In this document: in pieces, positions 11,701 to 48,944 of the stretch
How the letters are laid out: each line of letters begins with the position of its first letter
Numbering within the stretch: the stretch's first letter is position 1
Source of the DNA: Mesaphorura yosii
Taxonomy: Eukaryota > Arthropoda > Collembola > Poduromorpha > Tullbergiidae
DNA: 64,000 nucleotides
Reading direction: 5' to 3'
Assembly: GCA_009869945.1 (NCBI GenBank)
Contig: WIXG01000258.1
Location: forward strand, 51,149-115,148
The notes under the pieces: model-generated
Told to the model about the DNA's origin: nothing
What the model saw: only the letters and a program-made list of their open reading frames with translations
Database searches by the model: none
Position numbers and translations under genes: made by a program

Positions 11701-14700
11701 TCTTTCCGAGAAATTGTGGACATAAAAGTTATTGACACGTCCACCAGAGAAGCAAGATCGCGAGCCGACTCAACAATCTTATGCAGCGTAGTAGTATTCA
11801 TAAATCATTTATTTTTTATTTCTTTCAGGTTTCATAAATGAAAAATCCATACATTGTCGCTTTCGCCATTGCCATTGCTGTGCCGATGGTGTAAGACAAA
11901 GGAGGAAGAAGAAGAGCCTCTGCCTGAATTGTTGAAGCAAGAATCTACTTGAGAAAAAATCTCAAGAGACTGCAGGAGTGTGAAACTGTGGTGTGCTACG
12001 AGGCTTTGTGCATTACACTGTGCGTGAACGTGAAATATGTGCTCGCCGTCTCCATTGAGAAACTAATTTTTCAAACTTGAAACAACCAAATATCAGTTTC
12101 AACTGCTCAGCTCCGTCATCATTATCATCAACATCTTCAAGTGAGTTACGTACGAGTGCGTATGTGCGTCTTGAATCCTTCACACATTCATATCATCACT
12201 TTGCTGTTTACAATCAAAACAATACACACCGGGCCACGCGGAGCAAAGGATACACGACGGACAACGAAGGTTTCGTATTGTTTTCTTTGTGAAACCACCA
12301 GGGAAGAGCGAAGTCAGAAGTCATAGGTCGTACCACCGCCACGATACCACACTGCCTAACATAACCATCCGAAACTCTCGTAATTCACCTTTGGCACTCG
12401 TCTGACTCAGCGACTCGGCGCGTCTTCAAAATGCCGTCTTTAGCTGCAGGTCATAAATGCTTTGGATCGGAGCCCCAGCCCCAACCGCACGGGTACGGAA
12501 CAAACCTCGGCCTCGGCTCTAGGGATGGAAATTGTAATTGGAATTCATCATCCAACCATCATTTCTCCGAAGCGTCAAATCATCTCCAGCATGAGTGTGA
12601 TGAGCGACATGAGCGACGGCCGCACCAGAAATACTTGTTTCAAATCCCGTGCTTAATTAATTTGAAGCAGAGTACTCAGTTTGTGCATTATCCAATACCG
12701 CCTGGTAAGTCCCACTACCTCACAAATTCTGACACTAAATTGCGTTCGGGAATCAAGGAAAGCAAACGCCGATGAAAGTTAAACGCGTTAGGAAACGAGT
12801 TAACTGACTTAACCATGTATTTATTAATATAATTTATGGGGAAACTTGAAACAAGAGAGAGCATTGAGCATTTGGTGTTTGGGAAAGGTCACAGAAGGTG
12901 TTTGCGGGCTGACATCATGATAAAATGTTACTTATTAAAACGGGGGAGGAAAATCACATAAATTATGTTAAACCGTGCTTCCAAACAATGTACGTTGGTG
13001 CCGGGATGTAAAAGCAAATGTGCGGCTACGGCTACACATCATTTGTACAAGCTGCGCTGATAAATCGAAGCCGAAAGCATTCGGATCTTTAATACGATCT
13101 ACAGCATAGAAATGCATTGCCGCATTATTCAGGAGGAACGTTTGAAGATCTCTGAGCCGAATCTGTTCATTTCGATAACGATCTGCTCCATAGGTCCAAG
13201 TTTATCTTTGAATCGTGTCGAACTTCACAACGCAACAGACTCGAGTTCTGTTCTAAACATCCCGAAGCTGAGTTTCTGAAACCCTTTGCAAGGGTATTCA
13301 TCAATTATTTACCAGAACACAAGAAGGGTTCAGAAATGAATTGGTCAGACCACCATGAAGAATTGGGGAAATGATTTTGTTCATATTCAGAGATTACTAC
13401 AGTTTCTAAATTACTACGTGAATAACGGCGCAATCTGTGCTATATTTTGCTCATTCACACAAGTATCACTTAAGATTGGCGCTAACTATTGTAATTAAGT
13501 AATCGCATTCTAATTTCAATCCTCTCTTGAAAGTTGTCTTAAGTCTTCAAAAAAGATCAATCGTAACGCAGTGAATTTTTTGCTGCTGCTTTAAGCTTTT
13601 CTTCCAGTTGCATTGAAAAACAGCATCTGCTTTGTGGCCTGCCTTGCCTGCCCGCCGTGGCTCGTGTGCTTGTTGATGGTGTGCGTTGTCTGACTGGCAT
13701 ATGTCTAATGAGCTCAAGAAAGAAAACAGAAGGCTGAAGGCTGAGCAGCTTAATGTGCGTGTACAGGAGAAGATTAAATTACATGATTGGCATGTGCCCG
13801 CTTTCATTCAATTATAGGGAGCCAGATCTCGAATCTTGTACTTGCACTGCAGGCTACTCTACTGCGATAAAAAATGCATGCATCGGTAAATCATGCCATT
13901 ATCACTGTTCCAAACAGTTGAATGGAATCTGAATGCATAAAATTGAACTTGATACACTTACGACCTCACCAGATGCATTTTTGCATGCATTCACTGCACT
14001 TAATCCAAATTCTCATAACCGATTCGTCAATCTATTCCACTACTCTTATGCGTAACGCGTAATACTCCGACACAAAAGAATGCGAGTCGAAGCAAATGAG
14101 ACTGAAATTCAACTTGGCATTAAAATGCCTTAATTATTTCAACAGCAGATATTTCACGGTAGAAATTTACTGAATCAGTACATTCTTTCTATGCCGCTCT
14201 GCAAGGAACGAGGCACAAGGAACTTGGATTTTGCATCATTATGTGCGTGTTGATGAAGTTAACTTTCGACAGCGATCCCGATCGCGCCTGGATCTTATTT
14301 GTACGGATTCACATAACGCACATGTGTTTTTAGGCAACTTCCCAAGAAACCAACGAAAGGAAAATGACAACATACGCACAAAGCCACTCGTTATGTGCAT
14401 TTTGTGTTTACTACGAAGAAAAGGTCTCTAAAGATTTTAAGATTCCGTCACGAGTACGAAACGAGATGCATAAAGTTAACCCAACAAAACGTGGGGTATG
14501 TCGTTCATGGTGTACTTGCCAGGCAGCCGGTAATGTAAATTAACTCCCAAACCAGTCACTGGCAAAGAAAACACATTTATGTGGATATATGGCATACGCG
14601 TAATGTGCAAGAATTAAATATAGAAGAGTTCAATGAAAGGGAAAGAGTTGTTGCATCCGCATCTTGGCGAGCGTAGTTTTATTTTACGCCAAGTGAGAAG
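8760..14700. other. Stretch with no gene recognised
   Basis: No protein domain is recognised. An acceptor-like tract ending TTTCAG at about 11,829 and a GTGAGT donor at about 12,140 bracket a stop-rich 310-nt segment that could be an untranslated exon. Around 12,400-12,660 the sequence is richer in GC and has two overlapping plus-strand ORFs, one with a Met/Ser-rich peptide before its stop. None could be joined convincingly to the PHLDB gene downstream. Confidence 0.4.
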
Positions 14701-14714
14701 TAAAAAACCCTCGC

Positions 14715-14998
14715 TCAGTCAGTCGTTAGGTTGCTTCAGTGTTTAGTGCAAGTGATTTTCTGCGGTGTGATTCATAATTCATAGCTATTACGTTGATTTT
14801 GAGGGCCTGATTGAGGCTCATCTCGTTCTGGTTGATTAGTGAATTGTTGAATTAGCAACTTCAAGAATTTTGGTAGTGTGAGTGGCCAGTTAAGCGTGTT
14901 GGAGTGAACGTGAATTGACGACTAAACCCACCCTAACTGAGCTGCTGCAAGGAAGGAATTGAGTTTCCATGCCGGCAAAGCCAACCGGAAGTCAACAT
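14715..14998 (+). other. Candidate 5' exon of the PHLDB-like gene
   Basis: A stretch ending in a strong donor (CAACAT then GTAAGT) contains an ATG at 14,969 in fair context (TTTCCATGC), encoding MPAKPTGSQH up to the donor in phase 0. It is followed on the same strand by the FHA-encoding exons from 18,509. The first identified FHA exon needs a phase-1 partner, so if this exon belongs to the gene at least one further exon (phase 0 to phase 1, encoding the first FHA strands) must lie in between, and I did not find it. It may instead be a different transcript's leader or chance. Confidence 0.25.
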
Positions 14999-15376
14999 GT
15001 AAGTTGGGAAACATGGACCATACAATTAGCATTTGGGACCCCTTCAATTAGGAGTTGTTTTCTTTGCTATTGCCGCTGAATGCAAATTTTTACCGGATAT
15101 GTGTTTAACTGATAATAGCTTAAAACCGCCTGAGCTTCTGAGCTAAACGCAAATAATGCGGTACGTTTCTGCGCAATACGAGGGGCTTCGTTCGCATTTG
15201 TCTTTTTTAATTTGATTGTTATAAATCTAGTTCAAGCACTCAGTAGACAAAATAAAGATTGAGGAAAAATTGAGCCGAACATTGGGTTGAATTGAGCTAA
15301 CAACCTGAATCTACAATTGAGCAGGAAGAAGCTAACTAAAATCGGAGGCACGGCTAAAACACTAAAACTGTAAAAT

Positions 15377-16701
15377 CTAGTCCAGCGCCGCATCAGGCGG
15401 AAGTGTTCCCAGAATCGACGCCACGTTGTCTCTCTGCTCAGCAAGGGAAATCCGCTGCAGAGAAAAAAGATAGAGCACGCTTCTCGCCCGCCACAGCCGC
15501 AACACGCACGCCGACTTCCCAAATGAACTGAAGGTCGGCTGGGTCCCACACTCCCGACGTCTCGCGACCGGCATGAAGATGTAGCATTGGGCGAGGAAGT
15601 CGTACTTGCGGGTTTTCCTGACTGTTGCGTCCTGAGCAGCCCGCCTGGGCGTCGCTGAAGTGGCCGGCAAGTGGGAAGGAGCAAATGTATCGCAGCACGT
15701 AAAATCCCACACAAAAGATTTTCCACGCTTCCACGGTACCAATGTTATCCCATCGGGGCGCTTGCCGTCGTCACGCGAACAACCAGGAGGTTCACGGGCG
15801 TTTGGGACTTCTGCTGTCCGGAGAGCACGAGCGATGACATCACAAGCCGCCGAATGCTACGAATGACTACCAGCAGACCGCTTGCAGGAGAGGCCATGAA
15901 ACCCAGTGATGTCCACGGCGACGCCACAGGGGCATGTATGTGGCTGGCAGATCTTGCAGCCTAGACGTAGAGCCACTGCAATCCGGAAGGGCTCATTGTC
16001 CATATGGCTGTCAAGCTGCGGAGAAGGGAGGGCATGAAGCCAGATTCCAGCTTTGGGTTGTGAGCCGGCAATGATGACTGGAGCCAAGATTCTAGCTGAT
16101 GATCATGGAGAGCGAGGGCTTCGAAGACGAGTGCGGCGTAGAGGTCGTGGATGGAGAAGAAATGGTGGGGGATTTGCGAATCCCGGTTGATGTCCGACTC
16201 TCAAACTGGCATCCAAAGAAGATGTCGGCGAAGGCGACGAATCTGCGAGTTCCGAAGGCGATGGTACCTCCTCCAACGGAGCGGAGGAAGGTAGGTCGAC
16301 TGCTTGTGCGGCGGAATACGTAGCCGTCGGGGGCGAATTCTGAATGGTCACGACTAGTGGATCGGCCTGAATAATGCGTGGCGGAGAGAAAACCGGCAGC
16401 TGTGGAAGTGCAGCTGCCCAGTCCAATCCAACCTGGTCACTTGCGAATTGTGGCATTCGGGACCACCGCTTTGGCGACTTTGCCAAACTTGGACTGTCCC
16501 AGTGCCCTGGATTCGCTCCGTGTCACCTCCTCGTTGTACTTGACGTGAACCTCCGGCTTGAGGAGATTGATGCCATCGAACGGAACCAATCGGGTTCGAG
16601 CCCAAGCACGAGCCACAACATGCGACGAATCTCGATACTTTGCACTTAAAATCAGTTCCAAACTGCGACGAGAACTCGCAAAATAATTTAAAAATTAGCA
16701 A
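15377..16701 (-). mobile_element. Internally deleted retroelement relic (C-terminal Pol region)
   Basis: A GC-rich block, unlike its AT-rich surroundings, carries minus-strand ORF pieces that match from memory a C-terminal region of reverse-transcriptase-bearing retroelements in invertebrates. In element order: a fragment with RLVPFDGINLL (16,437-16,661); a Pro/Ser-rich piece (16,103-16,486, another frame); then [34 protein letters not shown] and [12 protein letters not shown] (15,857-16,087), with a Cys/His cluster; then, after a frameshift, SRDDGKRPDGITLVPW and RGKSFVWDFTCCDT, ending in QRISLAEQRDNVASILGTLP before a stop at 15,377. The RPDG ... VWD pattern resembles a PD-(D/E)XK restriction-like endonuclease. 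Only about 350 bp separates the N-terminal-like fragment from the Cys/His piece, so the reverse transcriptase core is missing. The copy is frameshifted and dead. Its class (perhaps a non-LTR element with restriction-like endonuclease) is inferred. Confidence 0.65.
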
Positions 16702-18508
16702 AGCAATGAACAGCTGACTCTCACTCCCGGAGCTTCCGAATGCACCTAATCATTGTATTTGTTGTCGCGTGTGAGCCACGCCACGGCGCACTGCCTGCGA
16801 CCTCGCAGAAATAAAAACCAGAAATGCCATAATAAATGCGCGAGCGGAGAGCCTCTCCACGCTTCATACCGCATTATACCGTTCGTCTTGTATAATTCGT
16901 GTGATTAAATCTGACAAATTACTATTGAACGTGCCTCAGTCCACAGTTGCTAAGCTAAGTTGAAGGACTTCCGTATTGAGACAGATGACCTGAACATTTA
17001 ATTCAACCGAGTGATCACCCTTTGATTAATTAATCAGAGCTGTCACGAAGACAAGCAAACTGACCGATGGAATCTCTTACGCGCCTTCGCCAGTCAAGCA
17101 TTTGATTAAAACCTTGAAAACCTTGGTTCAGATCCGTCAAAGGTTTAATTTAATCGAAGCTGGTCGCTCACTTTGAAGTGCGAATCTGTGCACACATTCA
17201 TGACTTCTCAGCTAATTGAAGCCAATTCTCGAGTTCTTTGATCCGGTATTATGAGATGGTTGCGAGATGGTGTTCATCCGTGCTTGTTCTTACGCAGTGA
17301 AGTATAAAATTTGTAGCTACTGACTACTCCTGATTTTGATTTTCCATCATTTCACCGGTGGACCCATAAAGTACGTATATTTTCCATCGGATAAAATGCG
17401 GGAGTCGTATAAATCTCAGCTGCTTAGTCGTAACAACCGTGCAATGCTCATAAACATTTCAGTACCCAAGAAACACCATTACTATAAAGGATGAAGACAC
17501 TGAAGTGGCAAATCACATATTTTAAAAGATTTCCAATGTGAATGTTCAATTTTTGAATATGCGTGTATGAAGAAAGTGACACTTCAGCTTCCAGCTTCAA
17601 AGCGCACGTGTAACTTTTTCTTAGCAACGTGTCAAAATTCTGACATCGACACGCCGCAGAGACAACATGGCAAAAATATTCATAAAGAACTTTTGGCAGA
17701 TTTGCGTTCGAGCGAACGCGGAGTCAAATCAATTCGCCCATTCGGCACGGTACAAAAACATGAGAATGTTTACAACAAGCCGCAACACACTGCACGGTGT
17801 CTGACGTGTCTGGCTGTCTGAAGTTTGAATGACTCATAAGATTAAGCTGTTCATAATATACTTGTAATTATGATCCGTGTAAATAAGACCTTCAAACTTC
17901 AAAGCTTGGACTTGAGGCACAGTAAGTCTGGAGCTCAAATAAAAATACAGCTGTTGGGAATTGAATGGACTGGGTTAATAAATGCCTGGCTGTCTGGCCT
18001 AAAGTAGTGTTCGGAATTTAATGACTCTGTTATACTAAACTTTGAAAAGTTCATAAAACACGTATTTGTTAGTTTAGGCTGGTCCTATGTCGTTTATGTA
18101 TTTTGTTTTGACTTTTGGCTTCACTTTCCAGCTTCAAAACTCGGTCATAAAATTCCACTGCTTGCATTCGTGATTTCACGAGACAGGAAATGGGACTCTT
18201 TATGGACTCTGGTGCATGCAATGTACACATCAGTTTGTAATTGCGTCCATACACGACATGCATCTGTGTGGGAGGGTCGAGAAAGCATTGTTAAAAGTAG
18301 AAATAGGTTTTTAACCTTATTCAACGTCTTTCGCCTGCCTGCCTGCACAGTGACAAGTATTTACATAATATTATTGTGTGACCTGTCACTTCTCGTACAG
18401 AAATGGATCCCAATGTATTTATGGTTCCCATTGTTGCGCGAGCTATGACGTGTATGGATATTAAAATTACGGTTCTAATTTTTCTTCCTTTGATATCCTT
18501 TGTTCAAG
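16702..18508. other. Gene-free stretch before the first FHA exon
   Basis: No exon was recognised. I looked here specifically for an exon ending in phase 1 that would encode the first FHA strands (a pattern like LVSLG..RLST in PHLDB proteins) and did not see one. The end of the stretch is a pyrimidine-rich tract running into the acceptor TTCAAG at 18,508. Confidence 0.5.
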
Positions 18509-45238
<26,730 letters not shown>

Positions 45239-47295
45239 TCATCGTAGTCATCGTTCGAAATCTCGCAAAATGCGACAAGTTTGGAAAAATCTCCGGATTG
45301 CTTGGAAGATTTTCTGTTTCGACTGTGATGTGATTTGTCGCACATTTGTTAATAACAATTATTGTATGGATTACGAATTACTCGACGTAGGTGCAAATAC
45401 CAATGTCCAAGGCGCGAGATCTAATGATTATGAGACGTTGAGGGTCGCCTTGTTAGGACAAAGTTCATAACTTCGACGTGCTATTAGTCTTTTACGCCTG
45501 CCTGCCATCCTTATATTTAGAGTGCAATCACGTACATTTTTTTGTCATTTGCTTCCGTCAGAAAACTCAACCTTTTCCCCTCTCGTTTCTGTCTCTTTCG
45601 CCTCTGCCTCAATTTGTCACACCGTATAATTCGATTGTTCCATTTTTCTGGAAAAACTCACTTCTTAATGGCGTTTGTATGATGTGCGAAGACTCGTTCA
45701 TCCTTCTTCGCTGCTGCTCGCTCCGTCCCTCTCTAAGTAAATGTCATTTTCCACTTATAATTTCGTTTCTCCTTTCCCCTTCCTCGCAAATGTAATTTCT
45801 GCTTTCTCTAAAGACGAAGACGCCAGCGAAAGCGAATCAAGTTGGTATTTCATTTGCCATTTCTTCAGATTTCGTCTCGAATCGAACGGGGCGAAAAACT
45901 ATAAACGTCTTCCATTATGTGCTGGCTTAAATCGTATTTTCTCAAAACTGCATTGCCATTACACTCAGAGCGCAATGCAGTGCAGCTCATTGTATTCTTA
46001 CTCGCTGAGAATGAGATTAAAATATCACTTTTATTGCCCCTCTTTCAGGGAGTCAACCATGACTTTTTCTATTACATTGTGTTGCAAGCAGCTATCTGTC
46101 TAGTTGCTATCTTATCTTTTCTTCTTGTCCTACTTGGCCACTTTAATATATTCTTCCTCATGGCGGAATCGTGAGTGTCACGCAGCTGTTCAATCTTTGT
46201 CAATTATGTGTTCATCATCTTGTTAATTGCCAACAGAATCGATTCTTATTTCGCCGTTTCGTAAATAATTACCATGTGACGAGGCAACAACTGCCTCATG
46301 CCTCATGTTGGGCTGGAACAAGAAGTAAGAAGTAGTAGTGAAGTAAAAGTTTGGTTTAATGACTTTTAAGAATGAAAAGGTAAAACTTTGTCAGATTACC
46401 TTTTGATTTTATCAACTATTGACTTCAGCCTTCAGAGAGAACTGGAGAATGTGCGCAGATGAAGGAAACGTAGCGTTTTGGTTTGCAAAAATGTCCTAGT
46501 CTCTCAGTTAATTCATTGTTCAATTGTGCAATTATACGATCCTTTTCCTTGGGCACTCTCATGCAGCTCAGGCTGGATTGAAAATGTATTGACATTAAGC
46601 ATTTGTGCCATATTTAAAACTATTTGTGCCTCAATATGTACGTAAAGTTATATTGCTTGCTTAGCAAATTAGTCAGGGCTGCTCTCATTAAACTGGATTC
46701 AACTATCCAGGAAATTCACTCATATCTTCCAATGTATATGGCAGGTTTTTTCATTGTAGCTTATAGCTAATTGAAAAGTGCCAATTTTATGCCATGATTT
46801 GTTAACAGTAATTACGAGGATTTATATTATTCTGTAATTCTTTATTACTGTATTCGTTTTAATTTTACTTTGACGAATATTTGAATTGTGAGAACTGGAA
46901 ACTCGCAGTCATGCCTTTGTCTGTTGTGTCCACGAAGTGCGTTCGAAACTTTCGTTGGGCCCAATTTGTTAACATTACCATTGTGAGAGCATTTGTTAAG
47001 CTTATTCATTCTAGCATGTAGTAATAGTATTGCTCTTGTAAATAATGCGAACAATTTATTTTGAGTAATTGATATTTCTTTGACGTTTTGTATTCAAAGT
47101 AATGCGTTTTGGGAAGTTTTCTTTTGTACTTGTACATGTGACTTTCGAATGTACAATTTGATTGTACAAAACATAATCATAAGCATGTAAACGATAACTC
47201 TAACTAATGATAAGTGATTAGTGACTTGTTTGAACTGTAGATAAATTCGTTCGGTAGAAATCACTAAAATGTGAATAAATTCAATCTTGTTTGAA
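45239..47295 (+). other. Probable PHLDB-like 3' UTR
   Basis: About 2 kb of AT-rich sequence after the stop with no recognised gene, ending at AATAAA (47,274-47,279) followed by a GT-rich CTTGTTTG element. It contains a TGTAAATA Pumilio-type site near 47,037 and a hairpin of 8-bp arms (TGTACAAT / ATTGTACA, 47,150-47,168). The UTR end is inferred from the poly(A) signal only. ORFs within it, including a hydrophobic one at 45,917-46,174, are probably chance. Confidence 0.5.
47274..47279 (+). terminator. Candidate poly(A) signal for the PHLDB-like gene
   Basis: A canonical AATAAA with a downstream GT-rich tract, the best placed such signal after the stop at 45,238. Several weaker A/T-rich hexamers occur earlier. 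Confidence 0.45.
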
Positions 47296-48944
47296 AGTAC
47301 GGTACATGAATCATCGCATAGACTGACTCTGGTAATTTGAATTCGGAAGCACAGCTCCTCTGAATAAAATTATATGCATAATGAATTCAAGTTTGTCCCA
47401 CTCCTCTACTTTAATCTTGTTCGTAAAAGAAGAACGAAGAACTCTACAGCGACAGACCAGACTCCTGATAAGACAGGGACAAAATGAGAAAAGTTTTGTA
47501 ACTGAAAAGAATAAGCAAGTGCGCCGTGTCACATTACCATTAACTTTCACGTAACATTTCTTACCTCTCATTAGGATGCGCAGCTAAACCAGTCCAGCGG
47601 AGCATTAGCGCACATGTAGCTGTGGCTAACGATTATTGTAATGCATGTGAAAGAGCACATTAGCTTATCATTGTCACCGACGGCGACGGCGACGGCACCT
47701 CCTTGAGGCTTCATCTTCCACTCGAGCAATCCACACAACCGTTCGTGGTGCGTTCCGGCAAGAGGATTATCTTAAAGCTTCGTTCATGAAATGCCACGCC
47801 GGTGGCTGGTGCTTGCAATGCTGTAACCGCGTAATAACAGACTCCATTGCGTGTGGCAGGCAGAAGAAGGTGGTCATTACATTTTATTGGGTAAGCTTTC
47901 GATTCTTTTATCTGAAACTTTTTTATTACAAAAATTTCAAGCACAAGCCTTCAAATAAAGAAGACAAGGACCCAGTCTCAGGATCTTAACATTTCGTAAA
48001 CCACTCACTTGTACTTGCATTATCCAACATCCACCCCGACAATGGCAGTAACAAGCTAAACAAGAGACAGGAGAAAACTCTAGCTGTCTGATCATAATTT
48101 CATAAATCTGGCATACTTGATTAAATCAACAGGCATCAAATAGGCATTTGAGACACGCACTTTTATGATACGACGCACTTCGTTGTTTCACACTGCTTTC
48201 CAGTTTATTTTCACGTAATCCTGACTGCCACACGAGGAAAGATAACTCCAGCTCGAGATTCGTTTTTACAGGGTTTAGTGCTCTAATACTTTGTAGTAAC
48301 AATTTACTTGTCGTCGGACTCGCAATCGTGAGAAAGTTCGTTTACCCGTTCCAGAATTGGAGCCCGACCGATATTTCTTGTGTGACACAGTTGAGAAGTA
48401 AAAGAGAAAATTGGCACAATTGAAGATGTGTGGAAAGTTATGCGTGGCTGCGAAAATTGAAGAGTTTAACTTTTCCTTTACAACTCGTGCTATACTGGAG
48501 CTATGTAGTCGGAACCAGAGAGAATGAGTAGGAGACAATCAAAGTAAAAGTTAAAGATTGAGATCACTCGCCGCGACTTTCGATATCAGACTATCCATAC
48601 CCGTATTCCCATTCCATTTCTTTACGCATTCTCAATCGCAAGTGTGCAAACTTCATGACAAAATCTTTAATATTCTAGGCTTTCTACTCCTATATTTACA
48701 AGTGCGACCGAGATTGAAAGAATAAAAGGACTTTTTGATTGAAAATAGAATGCGAGCGCGGGGAAAGTATCTGGAAGCAAGTTATTTTTTAAGAAACGCG
48801 CAAAGATTGGAAATGAAGGAAGGCAGAAATGATTGAACAACTCAAGATTTGGTATTGGTATTTGATTATGGCACTTGTGAAGCTTGAAGGCAGATATTTT
48901 GTTCCAATCACGACAAAAACCAGACACTGGCACTGTGGCGGGTT
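47296..48944. other. Convergent intergenic spacer
   Basis: Lies between the 3' ends of the plus-strand PHLDB-like gene and the minus-strand protease. It holds a (CGACGG)3 tract at 47,678-47,697. On the minus strand, ATTAAA at 48,671-48,666 and AATAAA at 48,209-48,204 are candidate poly(A) signals for the protease. No gene was recognised. Confidence 0.5.

Noticed and set aside
12462-12492. Possible first coding exon (MDRSPSPNRT, phase 1 donor GTACGG) for the PHLDB-like gene
   Set aside because: The phase would fit the exon at 18,509, but it lacks the first FHA strands, the donor is ordinary, and nothing else supports it.
18403-18508. Open extension of the FHA ORF upstream to ATG 18,403
   Set aside because: The extension is pyrimidine-rich and runs into a good acceptor at 18,508; the encoded hydrophobic stretch does not fit the start of an FHA domain.
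45917-46174. Hydrophobic 85-codon plus-strand ORF after the PHLDB-like stop
   Set aside because: It lies in the probable 3' UTR in T-rich sequence, which produces apparent membrane segments by chance.
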